Assembly (NCBI RefSeq): GCF_000739915.1
Contig: NZ_BBJT01000003.1
Location: 744,001 to 808,000, forward strand
From: Paenibacillus chitinolyticus NBRC 15660
GTDB lineage: Bacteria > Bacillota > Bacilli > Paenibacillales > NBRC-103111
Direction: 5' to 3'
Length of the DNA stretch: 64,000 bases
The notes below the pieces were generated by a model, which did not search any database, was not told the DNA's origin, and saw only the letters and a program-made list of their open reading frames with translations. Shown piece by piece: positions 33,664-42,365 of this stretch. Position 1 is the first letter of the stretch. Each line of letters begins with the position of its first letter. The position numbers and the translations under genes were made by a program.

Positions 33664-35142
33664 TTATAAAATAATGGCGATGAGCCCCCCGGAGCCTTCG
33701 TTGATAATACGTCCGAGTGTCTCCTGAAGCTTGTAGCGGGCATTGTCCGGCATCATGGCAAGCTTTCCCTGAATACCTTCCCGGACGATGGAGTGCAGAG
33801 AGCGGCCGAAAATATCGGACTCCCAAATTTTGAGCGGGTTGTCCTCGAAATCCTGCATGAGGTAACGGACCAGCTCCTCGCTCTGCTTCTCCGTTCCGAT
33901 AATCGGGGAAAACTCCGACTCCACATCGACACGGATCATATGTATCGAAGGAGCCGTCGCCTTCAGCCTCACACCGAAGCGGGAACCTTGACGGATAAGC
34001 TCCGGCTCATCCAGAGCCATTTCCGCCAGCGTAGGCGGCGCGATGCCGTAGCCGGTCGTTTTGACCATTTCCAGCGCTTCGGCGAACTGGTCGTACTCCC
34101 TTTTCGCATGGGTGAACTCCTGCATCAGTTGAAGCAGGTGATCCTTACCGCGAATCTCGACGCCGACCACTTCGACCAAAATTTTATCGTACAGTTCATC
34201 CGGTGCGTACAGGTCGATCTCGGCCACACCTTGCCCCATATTCATTCCGGCAAGAGCCGCCCGGTCGATGAACTCATATTCGGAGAATTGTCCGACAACC
34301 CGTTCCACGTCGCGCAGACGTCGGATGTCCTGAACGGTATCCCGGACGGAATTTTCAAAATGCGTGCGCAGCCAGTGCTTCTCCGGCAGCACCATCACCC
34401 AGCTCGGCAGGTTTACGTTCACTTCGTGCACTGGGAACTCATACAGAACTTCACGGAGCACGCCGATCATTTCGTCTTCGCCCGCCGTTGCTACGCTCAT
34501 CGTGACGACCGGAATGTCGTACTTGCTTTGCAGTTCGCTGCGCAGTTCCTGGGCCGGATCGCTGTTCGGTTTTTGCGAATTGATGACCACGATGAACGGC
34601 TTGCCGACTTCCTTCAGTTCCGCTATAACTCTTTCTTCCGCCAGAACATAAGACGAACGCGGAATATCTGAAATCGTTCCGTCGGTCGTCACGACAACCC
34701 CCAGCGTCGAGTGTTCCTGAATGACTTTGCGCGTGCCGATTTCGGCCGCTTCCTGGAAGGGGATCGGTTCGTCGAACCACGGCGTCGAAATCATCCGGGG
34801 ACCGTTCTCGTCCTCGTAGCCTTTGGCGCCTTCCACCGTATAGCCGACGCAATCGACCAGCCTGACGTTGACGTTCAGTCCTTCCGCTACGGAAATCTGC
34901 ACGGCGTTATTCGGCACGAACTTCGGTTCGGTCGTCATAATCGTGCGCCCTGCCGCACTCTGCGGGAGCTCATCCGTGGCTCTGATGCGATCGGTTTCAC
35001 TCTGGATGTTAGGCAGTACAACTGATTCCACGAAGCGTTTAATGAAGGTCGATTTTCCCGTACGGACCGCTCCAACGACCCCCAGGTAAATATCTCCTCC
35101 CGTTCGCTCAGCAATGTCCTTAAAGATATCCACTTTCTCCAA
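33664..35142 (-). CDS. spoIVA: stage IV sporulation protein A (spore coat ATPase)
   Basis: A 492-residue cytoskeletal ATPase that polymerises on the forespore surface and forms the basement layer of the spore coat. The Walker A motif GAVRTGKST lies at residues 24-32 and the Walker B/DxxG-like region is LVDCVGYT. The C-terminal end GRIINEGSGGLIAIIL is the conserved SpoIVA tail. The start is a TTG at 35142 with AGGAGGG 6 nt upstream. A sigma-E-like promoter at 35258-35284 fits mother-cell expression. Confidence 0.98.
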   Translation of the reverse strand: MEKVDIFKDIAERTGGDIYLGVVGAVRTGKSTFIKRFVESVVLPNIQSETDRIRATDELPQSAAGRTIMTTEPKFVPNNAVQISVAEGLNVNVRLVDCVGYTVEGAKGYEDENGPRMISTPWFDEPIPFQEAAEIGTRKVIQEHSTLGVVVTTDGTISDIPRSSYVLAEERVIAELKEVGKPFIVVINSQKPNSDPAQELRSELQSKYDIPVVTMSVATAGEDEMIGVLREVLYEFPVHEVNVNLPSWVMVLPEKHWLRTHFENSVRDTVQDIRRLRDVERVVGQFSEYEFIDRAALAGMNMGQGVAEIDLYAPDELYDKILVEVVGVEIRGKDHLLQLMQEFTHAKREYDQFAEALEMVKTTGYGIAPPTLAEMALDEPELIRQGSRFGVRLKATAPSIHMIRVDVESEFSPIIGTEKQSEELVRYLMQDFEDNPLKIWESDIFGRSLHSIVREGIQGKLAMMPDNARYKLQETLGRIINEGSGGLIAIIL

Positions 35143-35257
35143 GAGAATCCCTCCTACAGGTTGTTAAATGAAGCGAGAGCCACGATACGTTCTTCAGCCG
35201 GCCTTCCCTTTGCCATCCGTATGCGACATAACTCGTACATCATTTGGACTTGTAACA

Positions 35258-35284
35258 AATATATGTGCCGGTCGTCGAAATATG
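35258..35284 (-). promoter_or_regulatory. sigma-E-like promoter of spoIVA
   Basis: On the minus strand CATATT (35279-35284), 13-bp spacer, CATATATT (35258-35265). The sigma-E consensus is roughly ATATT - 13-15 bp - CATACANT, so there is one mismatch in the -10. It lies about 120 nt before the spoIVA TTG. Confidence 0.6.
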
Positions 35285-35343
35285 CCTGGCAATAATCTCT
35301 GAAAAAATATATGATTCCCGGAACCCGGATATGCGCCGGACGT

Positions 35344-35382
35344 GAAAAAAACCCTTTTCTCCATGAAGAAGAAAAGAGTTTC
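35344..35382 (-). terminator. terminator after the YphF-like lipoprotein gene
   Basis: On the minus strand AACTCTTTTCTT pairs with GAGAAAAGGGTT (two G-U pairs) across a short loop and ends in TTTTT. It lies about 50 nt after the stop at 35433 and separates that gene from spoIVA. Confidence 0.8.
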
Positions 35383-35432
35383 GAAAGCCCGTATAGGGTA
35401 AATAAAACGGCCTTGCAGACTTATACTATCGG

Positions 35433-36191
35433 CTATTTCATGAAGGGAACAGGTTTGCTTGTCGCGCTGTCCCATTTGTACTCAAACGACATGATAGGTA
35501 CGAAATAAGAGTCTTCCACCAGAAGGGGAAGAAGGTCCTGACCGTCCTTCAGCGCGGACTGAAGCTGCTTTTCCTTGATCTTTTGAGCCAGATCGGGTGC
35601 ATAATCAATCGCAACTTTGCCGGAGTCATGAACAAGGAAGTTAATCAGGCTCTGACGGTTGTAGACACTTTTGATTTCAGGCGTTTTCATGCCGATTTTG
35701 CCGAAATCCACATACTTGAAGCCGGGAGAATAGGTTTCTCCGCCCGGAACGGCGCCGTTGTTTTTACTGATATAGTCGTTTACTTTCTTCTGGATGTCAG
35801 CCGTGGTCCGGTAGGCTACCAGATCGAAAAGTTTCACTTTTGCCTTCGTGTCGGGGTCGACGAGCACATAAATAAAATCTCCGCCGCTTTCGTAAGCATT
35901 GCCCGGGAGGTTGGACAAATAACCGCTGTTTTTCAGCTTTTGAAAATCAATGACGTACTTCTCATAAAGCGGTGTTTCCATATCGCTGTTTTTAATGGGA
36001 AAGACGCTTTTCTTGGTATGATATTCGTCGATACTCTGCTGCACTACGGCAATAAACTCGCCCGGATTCGTCTGGTTCTCTTTGCGCATTTCTTTGGGAT
36101 ACATGCAGCCGCCAAGCAAAGCCAGCGAAAATAAAGCGGCCATCAGTACCGTCAGGCGCCCTGCTAGAGCGCCCTTTGCGATAGTCATCAT
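35433..36191 (-). CDS. lipoprotein, YphF-like
   Basis: A 252-residue lipoprotein: hydrophobic N-terminus with LALLGGC lipobox. The mature part is a soluble mixed domain (GEFIAVVQQSIDEYHTKKSV at its start and DYAPDLAQKIKEKQLQSAL later). In B. subtilis the yphF lipoprotein lies in the gpsA-spoIVA interval, and position and type agree, so I call it YphF-like. AAGGAG precedes the ATG pair at 36191. Function is unknown. Confidence 0.75.
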   Translation of the reverse strand: MMTIAKGALAGRLTVLMAALFSLALLGGCMYPKEMRKENQTNPGEFIAVVQQSIDEYHTKKSVFPIKNSDMETPLYEKYVIDFQKLKNSGYLSNLPGNAYESGGDFIYVLVDPDTKAKVKLFDLVAYRTTADIQKKVNDYISKNNGAVPGGETYSPGFKYVDFGKIGMKTPEIKSVYNRQSLINFLVHDSGKVAIDYAPDLAQKIKEKQLQSALKDGQDLLPLLVEDSYFVPIMSFEYKWDSATSKPVPFMK

Positions 36192-36233
36192 CGGTTCTCC
36201 TTTGGTTTCGTTTCTCCGGATCGCTGAGAGGTT

Positions 36234-36587
36234 CTAAGGCCAGTCATCCTCTTCCCGCTGCTTGGCCAATTGGGCGCGCACAGCGGCTTTCAACGGGTCT
36301 TCGGGGACGGTAACCGTCACATCGCCCGTAATCCGGGCCTGACAGGACAGGCGCAGCCCTTCCTGCAGTTGGCTGCCGAGCTTGAGCCGCTCGTTCTTGC
36401 CGGGCTCGGACAGGCCGCTCTGGTCCCCGGCGTGCACTTTGCACATCAGGCAGGCTGCCTGTCCGCTGCACCGGGTGCGGATGTGCACATTGGCCCGCCG
36501 TGCCGCATCCAGCAGGGTGGTATTCAAGCGGACGGAAGCGCTGCGGTTGTCCGGCATAAATGTCACTTTCGCGTTGGTCTGGCTCAT
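36234..36587 (-). CDS. 2Fe-2S ferredoxin
   Basis: A 117-residue plant-type 2Fe-2S ferredoxin fold. The ligands are in CSGQAACLMC (CX5CX2C) and LSCQAR. A charged C-terminal tail of about 25 residues follows the fold. AGAGGGAGGG lies upstream of the ATG at 36587. A second, different ferredoxin is encoded 0.8 kb away (37353-37646). The redox partner is not evident from context. Confidence 0.9.
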   Translation of the reverse strand: MSQTNAKVTFMPDNRSASVRLNTTLLDAARRANVHIRTRCSGQAACLMCKVHAGDQSGLSEPGKNERLKLGSQLQEGLRLSCQARITGDVTVTVPEDPLKAAVRAQLAKQREEDDWP

Positions 36588-36706
36588 TCTCGTCCCTCCC
36601 TCTGTCTAAGGCACTTGCTTATTACCGTGGCGCGGCTCGTTCCCTTTGCGCTCCGGCTTCCCGTCATGGAGACGGAAGCCGCCGCTGCCGCAAACCGCGG
36701 GTGCTT

Positions 36707-37342
36707 CTATAATCCGGGAATAAGTCGCTTGACGACTGACAATGCGGGCTCTCCCCAGCTGTTTCTGGAAAGCAGATCCGTCAGGGCGGCTTCATGCCGG
36801 GATGGACAGCCGTTGATCGTCCTTGCGATAGCCTCGTACCGGTCGGGACGTTCGCGTAGGATGTTGAAGAGCAATTCATGCGCAAGCGGCATTAACGCCA
36901 GACTCTCGCCTTCCAATTGCCCCACTTCCGCGTGCTTCTCCCTCAAGTAGGCCGCTTCGACGATGTACTGCGATCCCGCCGCACATACTTTAAACCCGCC
37001 GACGAGCTCCACCTGAATGCCGCCGATGGCGTAATGGCTGAGCAGCGATTCGTAGATGCCCGTGCGGTCCAGTTTCTGCTCATCGACGGCATAGGGTTCC
37101 AGGACACGGGCCGCCGCTTCCGCCTGATCCGTATCCACATACAGGTCCAGATCCCGCGGCTGGGCCCCAATCTCCACGCCCTGCAGCGCCAGAGCGCAGC
37201 TTCCGCCGATCACCCAGCCGGTTCCCGTGCCGTTGAGAAGACGGGCCGCCTGACGCATGACCCGGACTAACGGCTCCTCCAGCGGAAGATCCGGACGCAT
37301 CTCGAGCGCAATCCGCCGCTCCTTTGATCGTTCGCTTTTCAT
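36707..37342 (-). CDS. nucleotidyltransferase-like protein
   Basis: A 211-residue protein with the minimal nucleotidyltransferase signature: WVIGGSCALALQGVEIG followed by RDLDLYVDTD, the GG(S)xAL and DxD pattern of the DNA polymerase beta-like superfamily. The remaining residues are helical. Some members modify tRNA or proteins; others act as toxins. There is no obvious antitoxin partner beside it. ATG 37342 has AGGAGG upstream and lies 10 nt after a ferredoxin gene. Confidence 0.75.
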   Translation of the reverse strand: MKSERSKERRIALEMRPDLPLEEPLVRVMRQAARLLNGTGTGWVIGGSCALALQGVEIGAQPRDLDLYVDTDQAEAAARVLEPYAVDEQKLDRTGIYESLLSHYAIGGIQVELVGGFKVCAAGSQYIVEAAYLREKHAEVGQLEGESLALMPLAHELLFNILRERPDRYEAIARTINGCPSRHEAALTDLLSRNSWGEPALSVVKRLIPGL

Positions 37343-37352
37343 GCCGGTCCTC

Positions 37353-37646
37353 CTAGAAGTAAGGCTTGTGAGTAACGGAAACATCGCCGGTTTCCTGAAT
37401 CACGGCCTGACATCCCAGACGGTAGCCCAGCTCAATTTCTTCGGGTTCCAGACGGTCAAGTTCCGCTTCCGTAGGCGGTGCGAGCCGCTCCCGGCCTTCT
37501 TTGACGAAACAGCGGCAGCGCGCACATGTACCGCGCTTGCAGGAATGTCCCCATTCGAGTTTATGTTTGAGGGCCAGTTCAAGTACGGTAAGTCCCGTCT
37601 CGCTTTCGACCGTCTTGTCCCCTTTTCTCGTGCGCAGTGTAATCAT
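37353..37646 (-). CDS. 2Fe-2S ferredoxin
   Basis: A 97-residue 2Fe-2S ferredoxin with ligands in CKRGTCARC (CX4CX2C, plus a following Cys) and RLGCQA. AAGGGGG lies upstream of the ATG at 37646. It is shorter and has different cysteine spacing from the ferredoxin at 36234-36587, so the two are paralogues rather than a recent duplication. Both are transcribed in the same direction with a nucleotidyltransferase gene between them. Confidence 0.9.
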   Translation of the reverse strand: MITLRTRKGDKTVESETGLTVLELALKHKLEWGHSCKRGTCARCRCFVKEGRERLAPPTEAELDRLEPEEIELGYRLGCQAVIQETGDVSVTHKPYF

Positions 37647-37732
37647 CTCTGTTTCCCCCTTCGAGTTAAACGATGCTGCTTCATTCCTAGGTTGATTATA
37701 GCATTTCGGCCGAAACTTTGTGAATCACGAGT

Positions 37733-37770
37733 AAAAGGACCGCGGGCTGCCTTACGGCCTCCTACGGTCC
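37733..37770 (-). terminator. possible terminator after spoVIF
   Basis: On the minus strand GGACCG pairs with CGGTCC around an inner GCC-GTAA-GGC hairpin, followed by TTTT. The T run is short, so this is tentative. Confidence 0.45.
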
Positions 37771-37796
37771 CCCTGCGCTTCCGCTGGCGTTTATCG

Positions 37797-38069
37797 TTAC
37801 CTTTTCATGATGAGGTTCATCATCTGCTGCAAGTTGCCGCCGTCGAGTTTGCTGCTTTTAACCGCATGAACGATTTCTTTGACGGTTTCTTCCGCCACAT
37901 CAATCCCGACAAGCTGGGAAACCTGCTTAATCAGCTGCCGCAGCTGTGCTTCATCCTGAACGGTCGACGGTTTCACGCCGCTGGCCAGCTTCTGGATATC
38001 TTTCTCGGTTACGCTTTTACCCGTTTTTTTCTTAACGGTATTAAGAATGTCTTTCGGATTTCTAGGCAC
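37797..38069 (-). CDS. spoVIF: stage VI sporulation protein F
   Basis: A 90-residue SpoVIF (YjcC)-like protein, in B. subtilis a spore-maturation regulator that supports GerE-dependent coat gene expression. The pattern KKKTGKSVTEKDIQKLASGV, QLRQLIKQVSQLVGI and NLQQMMNLIMKR matches the family. The start is taken as GTG at 38069, 7 nt after GGGAGG; a TTG at 38084 overlaps that site. Confidence 0.82.
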   Translation of the reverse strand: MPRNPKDILNTVKKKTGKSVTEKDIQKLASGVKPSTVQDEAQLRQLIKQVSQLVGIDVAEETVKEIVHAVKSSKLDGGNLQQMMNLIMKR

Positions 38070-38157
38070 GCTGCCGCCTCCCAACCATAGTGTCCGCTAT
38101 AAGGAACTGGACTTGAATCTATGGTAGTGTATGAAGGCTCGGCAGGAATGGTGTAGG

Positions 38158-39198
38158 CTACAGAATCCATTTATCCGTCTGATTGGCGACCTCTTCGATC
38201 TCATGCGTACGGCCGCGGCCCATCAGATCTTCAACCGCCGCCCGCGGAGTTTTCCCTTCGAACAGAACGTGGTGAAGCTCGCTTGTGATGGGCATTGTGA
38301 CGCCGTACTCCTGGGCAAGCGCATAGGCGGACTTCGTCGTTTTGACGCCCTCGACGACCATGCCCATTTTATCGAGAACCTGGTCGAGAGGTTCTCCCTG
38401 GCCCAGCAGGTAGCCCGCCTTCCAGTTACGGCTGTGCGTACTGGTACAAGTGACCACGAGGTCGCCGATTCCCGCGAGACCTGCGAAGGTCATCGGGTTG
38501 GCGCCCATCTCCGCACCGAGGCGTGCGATCTCGGCGAGCCCCCGGGTTAAGAGGGCCGCCTTGGCGTTGTCGCCGAAACGGAGACCGTCGGAGAGACCCG
38601 CGCCGAGGGCGATGATATTTTTGAGCGCGCCGCCCACTTCGACTCCCGTTACGTCCGGGTTCGTGTAGACGCGGAAATACGAATTAATGAACAGATCCTG
38701 CGCCGCTTCGGCGGCTTCGATCGTCGGCGATGCCACAACGACAGTCGTCGGGCATTCCCGGATCACTTCTTCCGCATGGCTCGGTCCCGACAAAACGACG
38801 ATACGTCCCGGGTCGCACTGCGGAAGCTCCTCGGCCAGCACGGTGGTCATCCTTTTCAGCGTGAGCGATTCAAAGCCTTTGGTCGCGTGAATCACGAGCG
38901 TGTCCGGGCTTAAGAATTCTCTCACTTGGGACGCCACCTCGCGCATTCCTGCCGAAGGTACCACAAATACGACGGCGTCCTTATTTTCAACCGCTTCGCG
39001 AATCGATGTAGTGGCACGGATGCGCGGGGACAGCGCGATATCCTGCAAATAACGGCTGTTGGTATGTAAGGTATTGATCTCTTCCGCCTGTCCGGCGTTT
39101 CTCGTCCAAATCGTTACGTCCAGATCGTTAGCGGCCAGTACGGAGGCAAGAGCCGTTCCCCAGCTCCCCGCTACCAGTACGGATACGTGTTTAGTCAT
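38158..39198 (-). CDS. gpsA: glycerol-3-phosphate dehydrogenase [NAD(P)+]
   Basis: A 346-residue enzyme that makes sn-glycerol 3-phosphate for phospholipids. The family motifs GSWGTALASVLA, KGFESLTLKRMT, LSGPSHAEEV and GVEVGGALKNIIALGAGLSDG are clear. One oddity: the dinucleotide loop usually reads GAGSWG, but here codon 9 is GTA and the sequence reads VLVAGSWGTALA, so the first glycine of GxGxxG is a valine. ATG 39198 has AAGGGAG upstream. It follows plsY by 35 nt, a natural pairing because PlsY uses its product. Confidence 0.96.
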   Translation of the reverse strand: MTKHVSVLVAGSWGTALASVLAANDLDVTIWTRNAGQAEEINTLHTNSRYLQDIALSPRIRATTSIREAVENKDAVVFVVPSAGMREVASQVREFLSPDTLVIHATKGFESLTLKRMTTVLAEELPQCDPGRIVVLSGPSHAEEVIRECPTTVVVASPTIEAAEAAQDLFINSYFRVYTNPDVTGVEVGGALKNIIALGAGLSDGLRFGDNAKAALLTRGLAEIARLGAEMGANPMTFAGLAGIGDLVVTCTSTHSRNWKAGYLLGQGEPLDQVLDKMGMVVEGVKTTKSAYALAQEYGVTMPITSELHHVLFEGKTPRAAVEDLMGRGRTHEIEEVANQTDKWIL

Positions 39199-39233
39199 GG
39201 CTGTCTCCCTTCTAAGCCGTTTCATCGAGCAGG

Positions 39234-39830
39234 CTACGCCTTTTTGGAGCCGATCTTATTTTCTCGGCCTTGAACCAGTTTACTGATATTTGTACGGTGC
39301 CGCCAAAAAGTAAATACCCCGATTACGATAACGCCCCACAAGATCTCGACCGGTCTTCCCATGCCCCATACGAAAAAAGGTAAAAATGCGGTAAACAGCA
39401 GGGAACCCAGCGATACGTAACGGGTCAGAAAAATGGATGCAATGGCGATAATACCCGCGAAGATCGCGGGAAGAAAGCATAGGGTAGCCGTTACACCGAT
39501 GGCAGTAGCTACGCCTTTCCCTCCCCGGAAACCGAAAAATACCGGCCAGTTATGACCGATAATGACGGCGAGCCCGCAAGCGACATGGACCCAGATCAGA
39601 TCCGGAGCCATCCACTTGCCGATCCAGACAGCCAGTATCGCTTTTACGACATCCAGCACAAGTACCAGGACAGCCGGTCCTTTGCCAAGTACGCGCAGCG
39701 TGTTGGTGGCTCCGGCATTTCCGCTTCCGTGCGACCGGATATCAATCCCCTTGACCAATTTCCCAATTATAAAGCTGAAGCTGAGCGAACCCAGCAAATA
39801 AGCTGCTACTGCGGGAATGATGTAGATCAA
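39234..39830 (-). CDS. plsY: acyl-phosphate:glycerol-3-phosphate acyltransferase PlsY
   Basis: A 198-residue membrane enzyme that acylates glycerol 3-phosphate from acyl phosphate, the first committed step of phospholipid synthesis. The three conserved loops are seen: AYLLGSLSFSFI, HGSGNAGATNTLRVLGKG and GHNWPVFFGFRGGKGVATAIG. Five or so transmembrane helices. The start is a TTG at 39830 with GGGGAG 7 nt upstream. It lies between der and gpsA. Confidence 0.97.
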   Translation of the reverse strand: MIYIIPAVAAYLLGSLSFSFIIGKLVKGIDIRSHGSGNAGATNTLRVLGKGPAVLVLVLDVVKAILAVWIGKWMAPDLIWVHVACGLAVIIGHNWPVFFGFRGGKGVATAIGVTATLCFLPAIFAGIIAIASIFLTRYVSLGSLLFTAFLPFFVWGMGRPVEILWGVIVIGVFTFWRHRTNISKLVQGRENKIGSKKA

Positions 39831-39842
39831 ACGAACTCTCCC

Positions 39843-41165
39843 CTATTCGTCGTCGGATTTTCTTCGCGTGAACAAACGGATCGGGGTTCCCTCAAAACCG
39901 AAAGCTCCGCGAATTTTGTTTTCAAGATAGCGCTCGTATGAGAAGTGCATCATATCCGGCTCATTCACAAAGAAAACAAAGGTCGGCGGCTTAACGGAAA
40001 CTTGTGTGGCATAGTTAATACGCAGACGTTTGCCCTTGTCGGTCGGAGGAGGATTGAACATGACCGCATCGGAGACCACGTCGTTGAGAACGTGTGTCTG
40101 AACGCGCATCGTATGCTGCTCCGCCACCTGGTTGACCATGGGCAGGAGTTTCTGGACACGCTGGGTCGTACGGGCGGACACATACAGAACCGGCGCGTAC
40201 GTCATAAACAGGAAGTGATCGCGGATTTTCTGCGTGAACTGGTGCATGGTCTTGTCGTCCTTCTCCACCACGTCCCATTTGTTGACGACGAATATAGCCG
40301 CTTTGCCCGCTTCGTGCGCATAGCCGGCGATATGTTTGTCCTGCTCGATAATCCCTTCTTCGCCGTTGATGACCACAAGCACGACGTCTGCGCGCTCAAT
40401 GGCTTTCATCGCGCGCATTACGCTGTATTTCTCCGTATTCTCATACACTTTGCCGCGTTTGCGCATGCCGGCCGTATCGATAATGACGTATTTCTGATCG
40501 TCAAGCTCGAAAGGCGTATCAATCGCATCCCGGGTCGTACCGGCCTGGTCGCTGACAATGACCCGGTCTTCTCCGAGGATGGCGTTTACAAGCGATGACT
40601 TGCCGACGTTCGGACGCCCGATCAGCGCGACCTTGATGACTTCCTCGCCGTACTCTTCATCCGCATGATCCGGGAAATGGGCGGCCGCGGCTTCCAGCAT
40701 ATCGCCGATTCCGATGCCGTGCGCGCCGGAAATCCCGATCGGGTCTCCGAAGCCGAGGCTGTAAAATTCATAAATTTCATCCTGCCGCTGAATGTTGTCC
40801 ACCTTGTTAACGGCCAGGACAACCGGCTTGCGGGACCGGAAAAGAAGCTGGGCAACTTCCTGGTCCGCCGAGGTCACGCCCGCTTTGGCGTCTACCATGA
40901 AAATAATAACGTCCGCTTCTTCAATCGCGAGCTCGGCCTGGACGCGTACGGACTTCATGATCTGGTCTTCGCCTTCGACTTCGATACCGCCGGTGTCGAT
41001 GACGCTGAACTCACGGTCCAGCCATTCGCCGATCCCGTACAATCTGTCTCGGGTCACCCCCGGTTTATCTTCAACGATGGCCAGCCGATCGCCGATTATC
41101 CGGTTAAAAATCGTCGATTTACCGACGTTCGGACGCCCCACAATCGCTAGAATGGGTCTTGCCAT
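39843..41165 (-). CDS. der: ribosome-assembly GTPase Der (EngA)
   Basis: A 440-residue GTPase with two G domains and a C-terminal KH-like domain, needed for 50S subunit maturation. G1 motifs GRPNVGKST (near residue 8) and GRPNVGKSS (near 183), DTGG and DTAG, NKVD and NKWD pairs are all present. ATG 41165 has AAGGAG 8 nt upstream. Downstream plsY starts 13 nt later. Confidence 0.98.
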   Translation of the reverse strand: MARPILAIVGRPNVGKSTIFNRIIGDRLAIVEDKPGVTRDRLYGIGEWLDREFSVIDTGGIEVEGEDQIMKSVRVQAELAIEEADVIIFMVDAKAGVTSADQEVAQLLFRSRKPVVLAVNKVDNIQRQDEIYEFYSLGFGDPIGISGAHGIGIGDMLEAAAAHFPDHADEEYGEEVIKVALIGRPNVGKSSLVNAILGEDRVIVSDQAGTTRDAIDTPFELDDQKYVIIDTAGMRKRGKVYENTEKYSVMRAMKAIERADVVLVVINGEEGIIEQDKHIAGYAHEAGKAAIFVVNKWDVVEKDDKTMHQFTQKIRDHFLFMTYAPVLYVSARTTQRVQKLLPMVNQVAEQHTMRVQTHVLNDVVSDAVMFNPPPTDKGKRLRINYATQVSVKPPTFVFFVNEPDMMHFSYERYLENKIRGAFGFEGTPIRLFTRRKSDDE

Positions 41166-41270
41166 TCGGTTCACTCCTTACTGATGGTCACTCAAATTCT
41201 CGTTATTGGAAATTTCACATTCTTCATCATAGCAAAAAAGCGCTGGATTGGCTAATGTTTTCAACGGACG

Positions 41271-41453
41271 CTATCCCTTGTGATCGACAAGGATGAAGGT
41301 TCCCGGTTTTAAAACGTGAGCGTTGACATCCAGAATTTTCTCCAGATTAAAAGCGAGCTGCTGGAGTTCCGCTTCATCTTTTGCATAAAAAATGGGAGCC
41401 CCGCCATCGACTTTAATGCCTTCCACAACCGCAACCGCTTTGATCGTCGCCAC
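41271..41453 (-). CDS. capping-complex partner of the YIEGIA protein
   Basis: A 60-residue soluble protein of the small family that accompanies YIEGIA membrane proteins. MATIKAVAVVEGIKVDGGAP followed by IFYAKDEAELQQLAFNLEKI is typical. The start is a GTG at 41453 with AAGGAGG 8 nt upstream; this site lies within the last codons of the YIEGIA gene, so the two are coupled (3 nt apart). Function unknown. Confidence 0.8.
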   Translation of the reverse strand: MATIKAVAVVEGIKVDGGAPIFYAKDEAELQQLAFNLEKILDVNAHVLKPGTFILVDHKG

Positions 41454-41456
41454 TCT

Positions 41457-42365
41457 TCACGCCTCCTTGTGGGGCCCGGCCGCCGACTCCGTCGGCATGC
41501 GGATGGCGCTTTCCAGCACCGGCACCCGTTTGAGCGCGGCGGCCGCCTTTTGTGCGTCCTTCACTTGGGGAAGGACAAAAATACCGAGCGTCCCCGAGTC
41601 CAGATGGAGCTTGGCCATCGGCATCAGGGCGGGTTCTCCGGTGTCCCTGTACACGCCGAGAACCGTGGAGATATCATGCAGAATGGCCTGGCGCTGGCCC
41701 AGATTCGCCAATGTAACGCGGGCGTCGGGATTTTTCGGTACGGCCAGCAGGCCAACTCCCTGCCTCGCGATCAGCTCCCGGTCGCTCTCCAGCCCGACGT
41801 TCATGATGTAAATATCGCCTACATACAGATTCGGCCCGTCCAGCCGTACTTCGCTGATTCGGATATCCGCAATGTGGGTCATATTTTTTCCCGTCTTAAA
41901 ATAAATCGATACTCCGACAGCAGCCAGCCCGGCAACCGCCCCCCAATACCAGGCGAAAAGCAGGGTGAACAGCGAAGCCATCATCGAAGTAAAAATCACG
42001 AGATAGTTTCGGCCTTCGAAAACCATCGCAATGCCTTCAATGTACGAAACGCCCCGCGGGACAAGCTCCATCTGATCCACCTGCATCAGGCTTTGACGCT
42101 CCATATTCCGCACATCGCGGAACTGCTGGGCCGCAACGGTCAAAAAAGTGACAGCCGTGTAATTTTTGTCGAGCAGCGCGGGTACCGCCACCGAACCCAA
42201 GCCGGCTGCAATCACTCCCAGCGAAACATGAATGATTTTGCCGTGGGGATAAGTCGGATATTGACGATAATCCGTTCTTAATAAGTAGAGACGCGACGCG
42301 ATCCCGAAAAACAATCCGACAAAAACCGCGACTGTTTCTTTTTGCGACAACATATGCGCAATCAT
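41457..42365 (-). CDS. yphB: YIEGIA-family membrane protein (YphB-like)
   Basis: A 302-residue membrane protein containing the family name motif in GVSYIEGIAMVFEGRNYLVI. Several hydrophobic segments (VAVFVGLFFGIASRL, HVSLGVIAAGLGSVAV, LFAWYWGAVAGLAAVGVSIY) are followed by a soluble C-terminal half (ISEVRLDGPNLYVGDIYI). The start is taken as ATG 42365 because it overlaps the yphA stop as ATGA; GGAGG is very close to it, so a later ATG at 42353 is possible. Spore-former restricted family; role not known. Confidence 0.8.
   Translation of the reverse strand: MIAHMLSQKETVAVFVGLFFGIASRLYLLRTDYRQYPTYPHGKIIHVSLGVIAAGLGSVAVPALLDKNYTAVTFLTVAAQQFRDVRNMERQSLMQVDQMELVPRGVSYIEGIAMVFEGRNYLVIFTSMMASLFTLLFAWYWGAVAGLAAVGVSIYFKTGKNMTHIADIRISEVRLDGPNLYVGDIYIMNVGLESDRELIARQGVGLLAVPKNPDARVTLANLGQRQAILHDISTVLGVYRDTGEPALMPMAKLHLDSGTLGIFVLPQVKDAQKAAAALKRVPVLESAIRMPTESAAGPHKEA

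Noticed and set aside
41316-42281. Plus-strand open frame of 321 codons opposite the YIEGIA gene
   Set aside because: Antisense shadow; the minus-strand product has the family motif, this one has none.
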